Positions 57,328-64,000 of a stretch of DNA of 64,000 nucleotides are shown in pieces. Within the stretch, counting starts at the first letter, position 1. Every line of letters begins with the position of its first letter. This DNA comes from Moritella sp. Urea-trap-13 (GTDB lineage Bacteria; Pseudomonadota; Gammaproteobacteria; Enterobacterales; Moritellaceae). A program made the translations under genes and the position numbers. The notes beneath the pieces were generated by a model. It was not told where the DNA came from. It did no database searches and saw only the letters and a list, made by a program, of their open reading frames with translations. The DNA lies in NCBI RefSeq assembly GCF_002836355.1, contig NZ_PJCA01000037.1, forward strand, positions 1-64,000, written 5' to 3'.

Positions 57328-58005
57328 ATGCCTGCAATTATAAATGAACCCCAAGATATCAATGAGCTGATGACTCGTGCCCAGGCTATTGCCGGATTTA
57401 ACCTACAACAAATAGCGGCATTGCACCAACTTAACGTGCCTGATGATCTGCGTAAACAGAAAGGCTGGATTGGTCAACTTTTAGAGTTGCACCTTGGCGC
57501 TACGGCCGGTAGTAAACCGATTCAGGACTTTCCAGCGTTAGGGGTTGAATTAAAAACCATACCGATCAACACACAGGGTAAACCACTGGAAACAACCTTT
57601 GTTTGTGTCGCGCCATTAACTGGCAACCACGGTGTTACTTGGCAAACCTGCAGCGTTGCCAATAAAATAAAACAAGTATTGTGGATACCGGTACTTGGTG
57701 AGCGTGATATTCCTGTGGCTGAGCGTATTGTCGGATCACCACTACTCTGGCAACCTGACGAGCGTGAAAATGCACAATTGCAAGAAGACTGGGAAGAGTT
57801 AATGGATATGATAGCGCTTGGACAGGTAGAACAGATCACCGCACGTCACGGTAAGTATTTACAGCTGCGCCCTAAGGCAGCAAACAATAAAGTTCGGACC
57901 AAGGCGTATGGCAGCGAGGGAGAGATCATTCAAGTGCGACCACGGGGGTTTTATTTAAAAAAGGCATTTACCCATCAGTTACTCAAAAAACACTTCAATA
58001 TCTGA
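57328..58005 (+). CDS. mutH: DNA mismatch repair endonuclease MutH
   Basis: Nicks the unmethylated strand at hemimethylated GATC after MutS/MutL recognition. 225 residues. Seen: [14 protein letters not shown] (about 45-58) and the catalytic pattern D-x6-E-x-K in [12 protein letters not shown] (about 68-79). A later [17 protein letters not shown] motif is at the C-terminus. It implies Dam-directed repair in this organism. The gene lies downstream of the DnaA-box cluster. Confidence 0.95.
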   Translation: MPAIINEPQDINELMTRAQAIAGFNLQQIAALHQLNVPDDLRKQKGWIGQLLELHLGATAGSKPIQDFPALGVELKTIPINTQGKPLETTFVCVAPLTGNHGVTWQTCSVANKIKQVLWIPVLGERDIPVAERIVGSPLLWQPDERENAQLQEDWEELMDMIALGQVEQITARHGKYLQLRPKAANNKVRTKAYGSEGEIIQVRPRGFYLKKAFTHQLLKKHFNI

Positions 58006-58061
58006 TCTAAAAATATTAAACAGGTCGTTATTTAATACCTCTCTAAAAATTAGGCAAAAAA

Positions 58062-58085
58062 AAGGTCCGTCATATGACGGACCTT
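58062..58085 (-). terminator. Terminator of the rpsP-rplS operon
   Basis: A perfect 24-bp palindrome (AAGGTCCGTC...GACGGACCTT) followed on the minus strand by T7, 18 bases after the rplS stop. Confidence 0.93.
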
Positions 58086-58103
58086 AACTGCATGAAAAAT
58101 GGA

Positions 58104-58469
58104 CTATTTGCTTTTACGCTTGCCCAATTTTTCTTTAATACGTGCAGCTTTACCAGTAAGACCACGTAGGTAGTATAGCTTAGCTTGACGAACATCGCCG
58201 TGACGCTTAACAGTGATGCTTGCTACCACTGGAGAATGTGTTTGGAATACACGTTCCACACCTTCACCGTTTGAAGTGATTTTACGAACTGTGAATGCAG
58301 AATGCAGACCACGGTTACGTTTAGCGATAACTACGCCTTCAAAAGCCTGTAGACGTGATTTATCACCTTCAACAACTTTAACTTGAACTACAACTGTAGC
58401 ACCTGGGCCAAAAGCTGGTAGATCTGTTTTCATTTGATCTTGTTCGATCTGTGCAATAATGTTGCTCAT
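58104..58469 (-). CDS. rplS: 50S ribosomal protein L19
   Basis: A 121-residue basic protein at the subunit interface ([40 protein letters not shown]). It is the last gene of the rpsP-rimM-trmD-rplS operon, 30 bp after trmD. Confidence 0.98.
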   Translation of the reverse strand: MSNIIAQIEQDQMKTDLPAFGPGATVVVQVKVVEGDKSRLQAFEGVVIAKRNRGLHSAFTVRKITSNGEGVERVFQTHSPVVASITVKRHGDVRQAKLYYLRGLTGKAARIKEKLGKRKSK

Positions 58470-58499
58470 TTTCTATACCCTAGAATAAACTGAAAAACT

Positions 58500-59264
58500 C
58501 TACTTTAACTCGCGACTTTCGCGAACGATCTCAACAAGAATTTTTTCTTGCAGATCAGTCAGAGCTAGGTTACTTAATAAATCAGGTCGTCGTTCTAACG
58601 TTCGAGCTAAAGACTGTTTCTGTCTATATTGGCTAATTTTATTATGGTTGCCACTAAGGAGAACCTTAGGAACAGCCATACCATCTAACACTTCCGGACG
58701 CGTATAATGCGGACAATCTAAAAGACCATCTGCAAATGAATCTTGCTCCGCGGATGCCTGAGTGCCTAAAACACCCGGTATCATGCGTGAAACAGCATCA
58801 ATCATCGTCATTGCGGCAAGTTCACCACCGGTTAACACAAAGTCACCGATAGACCACTCTTCATCAACTTCCGATTGGATGATACGTTCATCGATACCTT
58901 CATAACGACCGCAAATAAAAATCATCTTTTCATTTGTTGCCAAGTCCAGTACGCCAGCTTGATCCAATTTACGTCCTTGCGGTGAAAGATAAATAACTTT
59001 CGCCTCACCACCTGCTGCCTGTTTTGCTGCATGGATAGCATCTCGTAATGGTTGAACCATCATCAACATGCCAGGGCCACCACCATAAGGTCGGTCATCG
59101 ACCGTCTTATGTTTATCGTGGGCAAAATCTCTTGGGTTCCAAGTTTGGAACTTAAGCAGATCGCGTTTTATTGCTCGACCGATGACTCCTTGTTCAGTGA
59201 TGGCATTAAACATCTCTGGAAAAAGGCTTATAACCCCTAACCACATACTAGCCTCCGCTGACAA
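58500..59264 (-). CDS. trmD: tRNA (guanine-37-N1) methyltransferase
   Basis: A 254-residue SPOUT knot methyltransferase making m1G37 to prevent frameshifting. Seen: [17 protein letters not shown] (about 14-30), [14 protein letters not shown] (about 56-69), the knot motifs [12 protein letters not shown] (about 117-128) and [15 protein letters not shown] (about 137-151). It is 6 bp after rimM. Confidence 0.97.
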   Translation of the reverse strand: MSAEASMWLGVISLFPEMFNAITEQGVIGRAIKRDLLKFQTWNPRDFAHDKHKTVDDRPYGGGPGMLMMVQPLRDAIHAAKQAAGGEAKVIYLSPQGRKLDQAGVLDLATNEKMIFICGRYEGIDERIIQSEVDEEWSIGDFVLTGGELAAMTMIDAVSRMIPGVLGTQASAEQDSFADGLLDCPHYTRPEVLDGMAVPKVLLSGNHNKISQYRQKQSLARTLERRPDLLSNLALTDLQEKILVEIVRESRELK

Positions 59265-59270
59265 TGAGTC

Positions 59271-59798
59271 TTAAAAACTCGGGTCCCAATTAACAATAAT
59301 TTTTTGAGCAGTAATATCAACACTGATAATCACTGTCCCATCAAGAAACGGCACTAACCGCTCTTTTTTTCCGAAGGCATCTGTTGCATTCGCTTTAATC
59401 ACTAATACGTCGTTAGAACCGGTTTCCATCATATCCGTAACTTTGCCTAACGTATAACCCTTGTCTGTCTCAACAGAGCAGCCAATAAGATCACGCCAGT
59501 AAAAATCATCGTCTAATTTTGGAAGTTGATCAGCGTTAATAGCAATTTCAGTTCCCGTAAGGGCCTGCGCTTCTTCACGAACATCAACACCAACTAACTT
59601 AGCAACTAAACCTTTGCCATGGCGTTTGCAATCTTCAATCGCCACTTCAACCCATTCGCCTTTTTGCTCGATGAGCCAAGGTGAATAGTCAAAGATTCCT
59701 TCTGGAATATCGGTAAAGGAGTTGATTTTCATCCAGCCCTTAATGCCGTAAACAGCACCAAGACGGCCAACTACCATAGGTTTGTCAGTTGAACTCAC
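59271..59798 (-). CDS. rimM: 16S rRNA processing protein RimM
   Basis: A 175-residue assembly factor for the 30S head that binds S19. N-terminal [19 protein letters not shown] and a C-terminal PRC-barrel ([45 protein letters not shown]). It lies 23 bp after rpsP. Confidence 0.95.
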   Translation of the reverse strand: MSSTDKPMVVGRLGAVYGIKGWMKINSFTDIPEGIFDYSPWLIEQKGEWVEVAIEDCKRHGKGLVAKLVGVDVREEAQALTGTEIAINADQLPKLDDDFYWRDLIGCSVETDKGYTLGKVTDMMETGSNDVLVIKANATDAFGKKERLVPFLDGTVIISVDITAQKIIVNWDPSF

Positions 59799-59821
59799 AA
59801 GATCTCCTTACCTTAAGATAA

Positions 59822-60070
59822 TTAAGCAGCTTTAGCAGCGTCTTTGATTAACTTAGAAACTGTGTTAGAAACTGTAGCGCCTTTAGCAACCCAAGCTTCA
59901 ATTTTCACGTTGTCAAGACGAACACGTTCTTCTTGACCAGCAGCCATTGGGTTAAAGAAACCTAGCTTCTCGATGAATTTACCATCACGAGCGTTACGGC
60001 TGTCTGTAACAACAACTGTGTAAAAAGGTGATTTCTTAGAACCACCACGAGATAAACGAATAGTTACCAT
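59822..60070 (-). CDS. rpsP: 30S ribosomal protein S16
   Basis: 82 residues starting [17 protein letters not shown], the family start, with AGAGGA correctly spaced upstream. The frame extends 16 codons further into the leader, but that stretch is not conserved S16 sequence. It is the first gene of the four-gene translation operon. Confidence 0.97.
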   Translation of the reverse strand: MVTIRLSRGGSKKSPFYTVVVTDSRNARDGKFIEKLGFFNPMAAGQEERVRLDNVKIEAWVAKGATVSNTVSKLIKDAAKAA

Positions 60071-60171
60071 ATCGTCCTCTTTATAAATTAAGTGTGTATT
60101 CCGACCTTGCACTGACAAGGTCCCATTTAGTTCAAATAGTACTCACGAATGAGACGATTCGAAGTCGCGCA

Positions 60172-60199
60172 ATTTTACTCTAATTTTAATTAAAAGCAA
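60172..60199 (-). promoter_or_regulatory. Promoter of the rpsP operon
   Basis: On the minus strand TTGCTT (60199-60194), a 16-base spacer, then TAAAAT (60177-60172), followed by a GC-rich TGCGCGAC discriminator. It lies about 100 bases before rpsP. The remaining 309-bp gap to ffh holds only the ffh terminator. Confidence 0.65.
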
Positions 60200-60306
60200 C
60201 CTTATTGTGTGACACGAACACTTTAGTTAGCGCTATTTATACTATAAACAATCATTATGTTGTAATTACGTCGTTCAAATACAAGTTAGCTAGAATAAGC
60301 TGAAAT

Positions 60307-60337
60307 AAAAAAGCCCTGCTACAATTAGCAAGGCTTT
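60307..60337 (-). terminator. ffh terminator
   Basis: AAAGCC-c-TGCTA/TAGCA-a-GGCTTT stem with one mismatch, then a T tract on the minus strand. Confidence 0.8.
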
Positions 60338-60379
60338 AGATAAAATCACTATATAAAGAAGGACTCTAACAACGGGGTA

Positions 60380-61780
60380 TTAACCAAACGGTCCTTTACC
60401 ACCGCCCATACCACCCATGCCACCGCCCATTCCTGGTGGCATCATACCTTTCATTTTACCCATCATTTTTTTCATGCCGCCTTTACCCGACATTTTTTTC
60501 ATCATTTTTTGCATCTGAGTAAACTGTTTAAGTAGTTTATTCACATCTTGGATCTGCGCACCAGAACCCATCGCAATACGGCGCTTACGCGAGCCTTTGA
60601 TAATTTCTGGACGTTGACGCTCTGCTGGGGTCATTGAATTAATGATCGCTTCCATACGGTTGGTTAATTTGTCATCCATTTGGTCTTTAACAGCATCAGG
60701 TACCTGGTTCATGCCCGGTAACTTATCCATCATGCCCATCATGCCGCCCATGCTTTTCATTTGCACTAGCTGATCACGGAAATCTTCTAAATCAAAGCCT
60801 TTACCTTTCTGAACTTTTTTCGCCAGTTTTTCAGCTTTATCTTTATCGACGTTACGTTCAACTTCTTCGATAAGGGATAAAACATCACCCATACCTAAAA
60901 TACGCGACGCAATACGTTCAGGATGGAAAGGTTCTAACGCATCAATTTTTTCGCCCATACCGATAAACTTAATTGGTTTACCAGTAATATGACGAATAGA
61001 TAATGCTGCACCACCACGCGCATCACCGTCAGCTTTGGTTAAGATGATACCGGTTAATGGTAGGCTTTCATTAAATGCCGCCGCGGTATTTGCCGCATCT
61101 TGACCTGTCATCGCATCAACTACGAATAAGGTTTCAATTGGGTTAATCGCAGCGTGTAGCTCTTGGATCTCGTTCATCATGTCAGTATCAACATGTAAAC
61201 GACCCGCGGTATCGACGATTACGACATCAATAAATGACTTACGTGCGTACTCGATTGCCGCGTTAGCAATATCAACCGGTTTCTGATCGATATTACTTGG
61301 GAAGAACTCAACATCAACTTCTACTGCTAACATTTCTAACTGCTTGATTGCCGCTGGACGGTAAACGTCAGCACTTACAACCAATACTGATTTTTTCTCG
61401 CGTTGCTTTAAAAACAGCGCTAATTTGGCTACCGAGGTGGTTTTACCCGCACCTTGTAAACCAGCCATCATTAATACTGCTGGCGGTTGCGCAGCAAGAT
61501 TTAATGTTTCGTTGGCTTCACCCATTGCCGATTCAAGTTCGCTTTGTACGATCTTGATGAAGGCTTGACCAGGATTAAGACTCTTAGAAACATCTTGGCC
61601 CAGAGCTTTTTCTTTCACATTTTTAATAAATGCGCGCACGACAGGTAAAGCAACATCCGCTTCGAGTAACGCCATGCGTACTTCACGTAGTGTGTCCTTG
61701 ACATTATCTTCAGTCAAACGACCACGGCCACTGACGTTTTTCAGTGTTGCCGATAAGCGATCTGTTAAATTCTCAAACAT
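60380..61780 (-). CDS. ffh: Signal recognition particle protein Ffh
   Basis: An SRP GTPase that with 4.5S RNA targets nascent membrane proteins to FtsY. 466 residues. NG domain: GLQGAGKTTSVAKLA (about 108-122), DVYRPAAIKQL (about 136-146), DTAGRLHVD (about 191-199), TKADGDARGGAALS (about 249-262). A Met-rich M domain follows at about 330-466, ending in Gly-Met repeats. It diverges from the ypjD-like gene, as in E. coli. Confidence 0.98.
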   Translation of the reverse strand: MFENLTDRLSATLKNVSGRGRLTEDNVKDTLREVRMALLEADVALPVVRAFIKNVKEKALGQDVSKSLNPGQAFIKIVQSELESAMGEANETLNLAAQPPAVLMMAGLQGAGKTTSVAKLALFLKQREKKSVLVVSADVYRPAAIKQLEMLAVEVDVEFFPSNIDQKPVDIANAAIEYARKSFIDVVIVDTAGRLHVDTDMMNEIQELHAAINPIETLFVVDAMTGQDAANTAAAFNESLPLTGIILTKADGDARGGAALSIRHITGKPIKFIGMGEKIDALEPFHPERIASRILGMGDVLSLIEEVERNVDKDKAEKLAKKVQKGKGFDLEDFRDQLVQMKSMGGMMGMMDKLPGMNQVPDAVKDQMDDKLTNRMEAIINSMTPAERQRPEIIKGSRKRRIAMGSGAQIQDVNKLLKQFTQMQKMMKKMSGKGGMKKMMGKMKGMMPPGMGGGMGGMGGGKGPFG

Positions 61781-61989
61781 GACGTTATCCGTTATAAATT
61801 AGATTAAATGCAATAATTACTGATGATTATAACCTTATTTGAGGGCAAAAATCACACACTCAAGGCATCCCTAGGTATTGTTTTATAAAAAAATAATATT
61901 TTCCTTTCCAAATAATGCATTTGAATATAGCTCTATAGGTAGAGCAAGCGTATACTGGACTACATAATTACATATAAATCAACATTAAA

Positions 61990-62790
61990 GTGAGCCCTAT
62001 GGAACTGTTTGCTCTCGGCGCTATTATTTTTTATATAGCTGCTATTTATAATTGCATTACAGTCTTAACTGTAAAGCAAAAGACGAGTATACGTACTATT
62101 TTCACCTTAGGCGCAGCCGCAACACTTTGCCATCTATTCTGGATGGGGTTTGATATTGTCACGACAGCTGGGATTAATCTGAGCATTGTTAATGTAGCGG
62201 CGCTTATCAGCTTGCTGATTTCGATCATCATGACACTGTCGATCAATAAATTTAAAATATTACCTTTATTACCTATTGTCTATGGCTTTTCGATCATTGT
62301 CATTGCGATAAGCTACCTACTCCCGACGATTTACATTTCCAACTTAAGTGATAATACCCCACTTGTGGTGCATATTGTGGTGATCTTATTTGCTTATGCT
62401 GCTTTCATTGTGGCTAGCTTACTGGCGCTGCAAATGGCTTATTTAGATTATCAACTCAAACACAAGCGTCCAATCGCAATGCACCCTGCACTGCCATCAC
62501 TAATGACCATAGAAAAACAGTTAATTAGATTATTAAGTATAGGCTTAGCATTATTATCGGTAGCGATACTGACCAGCTTTATATTCTTTGAAGATGCATT
62601 TACCCATACACAAGCACATAAAACCATATTATCAATCTTAGCTTGGCTGTTCTATTCAGTATTACTCTGGGGACACTTTAAGCAAGGATGGCGTAGCAAT
62701 AAAATTGCATTTGGTACCTTGTTCGGCTCTATACTATTATCATTAGCTTATTTCGGATCTCGTTTTGTAAAAGAGGTTCTGCTGAATTGA
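61990..62790 (+). CDS. ypjD: YpjD-like inner-membrane protein (CcsA/HemX family)
   Basis: 266 residues with about eight membrane helices. It belongs to the cytochrome c assembly/CcsA-like family: HLFWMGFDIVTTAGINLSIVN (about 48-68), VHIVVILFAYAAFIVASLLALQMAYLDYQLK (about 126-156), HKTILSILAWLFYSVLLWGHFKQGWRSNK (about 211-239). The conserved His residues could bind haem in CcsA relatives. For YpjD/CorE-type proteins a link to CorB/CorC magnesium or cobalt resistance has been suggested. The function is not settled. It is followed 71 bp later by the CorB-like gene. Confidence 0.85.
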   Translation: MSPMELFALGAIIFYIAAIYNCITVLTVKQKTSIRTIFTLGAAATLCHLFWMGFDIVTTAGINLSIVNVAALISLLISIIMTLSINKFKILPLLPIVYGFSIIVIAISYLLPTIYISNLSDNTPLVVHIVVILFAYAAFIVASLLALQMAYLDYQLKHKRPIAMHPALPSLMTIEKQLIRLLSIGLALLSVAILTSFIFFEDAFTHTQAHKTILSILAWLFYSVLLWGHFKQGWRSNKIAFGTLFGSILLSLAYFGSRFVKEVLLN

Positions 62791-62861
62791 TAACTCACCC
62801 TATTAAATAACTGTCATACATTCATTACTCTACATACACTCGCGTAATCAAAGGATAACAC

Positions 62862-64000
62862 TTGGACGACATATCAACGGGGACCTTGTTTGGTCTCCTG
62901 ACAATCTTAATTATCATATCTGCTTATTTCTCTAGCTCAGAAACCGGCATGATGTCTCTCAATCGTTACAGGCTTAAGCACCTGGTTAAAAATAACCATA
63001 CGGGTGCGAAACGTGTAGAAAAACTCCTCAACAGACCTGATCGCTTGATTGGTCTTATTCTAATTGGTAACAACCTGGTCAACATCTTGGCCTCATCTAT
63101 AGCAACGATCATCGGCATGCGTTTATTTGCCGAAAATGAAGCCCTAGGTTTAGCTGTTTCTACCGGTCTATTAACGATTGTTATCCTGATTTTTGCTGAA
63201 GTTACACCGAAGACACTCGCAGCACTGCATCCTGAAAAAGTCGCATTCCCAAGTTCATTTATCTTACGTCCGTTATTAACACTATTTTACCCGCTGGTAT
63301 GGCTGGTGAATATCATTTCTAATGGTCTGCTACGTCTTTTTCGTGTCAATGTGGATCATGATGATAATGGCGCTTTAAGCTCCGAAGAGCTGCGTACAGT
63401 AGTACATGAAGCCGGTGCGATGATCCCACAACGCCACCAAGACATGCTTATCAGTATTCTGGATCTTGAAAAAGTAACCGTTGATGACATCATGGTGCCA
63501 CGTAACGAAATCATTGCCATTGATATTAACGATGATTGGGAAATCCTGTTACGTCAATTGCGTAATATTTCCCACACCAAAGTATTGCTATACCGTGACA
63601 CCATCGATGATGCGGTTGGTTTTGTCCATACTCGTGACGCATTACGCCTACTATTAAAAGAACAATTTGATAAAACCACGCTATTACGGGCAGTAAAAGA
63701 GCTGTATTTCATTCCGGAATCAACACCACTTAATGTGCAGCTGTTAAAATTCCAGCGTAAAAAAGAACGTATAGGCTTAATCGTCGACGAGTATGGCGAT
63801 ATTCAAGGCCTAGTAACGCTAGAAGACATCTTAGAAGAGATTGTCGGTGACTTCACTACCACAATGGCTCCTTCTGCAAGCGAAGAGATTGAGGCGCAGC
63901 CTGACGGCAGCTATATTATTGATGGTACAGCCAACGTACGTGACATTAATAAAGAAATGAACTGGCACTTCCCTACCGACGGTCCAAAAACCTTAAACGG
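62862..64000 (+). CDS. corB: CorB/YfjD-like CNNM transporter-family protein, 3' end beyond window
   Basis: At least 379 residues, truncated by the window edge shortly before the expected stop (E. coli YfjD ends near 428). The start is TTG at 62862 with AAGGA upstream; no ATG start fits. A DUF21/CNNM membrane domain (about 1-190) has YFSSSETGMMSLNRYRLKHL and GNNLVNILASSIATI. A CBS pair follows (about 205-335: VDDIMVPRNEI, GLVTLEDILEEIVGDF), then the start of a CorC_HlyC domain. Relatives are linked to Mg2+/Co2+ efflux. Confidence 0.93.
   Translation, partial: MDDISTGTLFGLLTILIIISAYFSSSETGMMSLNRYRLKHLVKNNHTGAKRVEKLLNRPDRLIGLILIGNNLVNILASSIATIIGMRLFAENEALGLAVSTGLLTIVILIFAEVTPKTLAALHPEKVAFPSSFILRPLLTLFYPLVWLVNIISNGLLRLFRVNVDHDDNGALSSEELRTVVHEAGAMIPQRHQDMLISILDLEKVTVDDIMVPRNEIIAIDINDDWEILLRQLRNISHTKVLLYRDTIDDAVGFVHTRDALRLLLKEQFDKTTLLRAVKELYFIPESTPLNVQLLKFQRKKERIGLIVDEYGDIQGLVTLEDILEEIVGDFTTTMAPSASEEIEAQPDGSYIIDGTANVRDINKEMNWHFPTDGPKTLN

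Overview
The window is a contiguous piece of chromosome from a marine gammaproteobacterium. Several blocks keep a gene order well known from Enterobacterales, Vibrionales and Alteromonadales: cca-uppP-folB-plsY, purH-purD, luxS-gshA, alaS-lysC-csrA followed by tRNA-Ser/tRNA-Arg, murJ/rpsT with ribF-ileS-lspA-fkpB-ispH, lgt/rppH/mutH, and rpsP-rimM-trmD-rplS with ffh. The moderately AT-rich DNA, the UvrY/CsrA-type regulation, the DMSO reductase and the overall mix suggest a Moritella-like (or Psychromonas/Shewanella-like) organism. This assignment is inference from gene content; no database was consulted.

Layout. 1-209: a 51-bp tandem repeat full of AGGA motifs, read leftwards from a good promoter, probably a CsrB-type regulatory RNA cut by the window edge. 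0.6-13 kb: a nitronate monooxygenase-like flavoprotein, the gspB/exeA pair, cca, uppP, folK-folB, plsY, purH, purD, a DUF4136 lipoprotein and luxS. 13.0-13.2 kb: a duplicated sigma-E-type promoter plus terminator unit between luxS and gshA, the position and orientation of E. coli micA. 13-18.7 kb: gshA, an M16 peptidase lipoprotein, a YqaA-like membrane protein and a small membrane protein. 18.8-25 kb: eight tRNA genes (Ser, six Arg, Ser), csrA, lysC, alaS, glnB. 25-31.4 kb: minor pilin/PilY1 operon pilV-W-X-Y1-E. 31.6-39.7 kb: ispH, fkpB, lspA, ileS, ribF, murJ and the divergent rpsT. 39.8-45.8 kb: nhaA, a zinc peptidase, an alpha/beta hydrolase, an OlsF-like bifunctional acyltransferase and thyA. 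45.9-53.1 kb: an anaerobic DMSO reductase operon with an FNR-type promoter and a GGDEF/EAL protein, lying between thyA and lgt, which are neighbours in E. coli. 53.4-58 kb: lgt, rppH, an exported amidohydrolase, a DnaA-box cluster and mutH. 58-64 kb: the rpsP operon, ffh, a YpjD-like protein and the start of a CorB-like protein.

Functional links. The window holds both csrA and a probable CsrA-sequestering RNA. The dms cluster encodes a complete respiratory module: catalytic, electron-transfer and anchor subunits, chaperone and accessory ferredoxin. The DnaA-box cluster beside mutH recalls the DnaA-reactivating sequence DARS2 of E. coli. No insertion sequence, prophage, CRISPR array or defence island was seen. 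The most novel material is in regulatory RNA and non-coding DNA, not in protein-coding genes.
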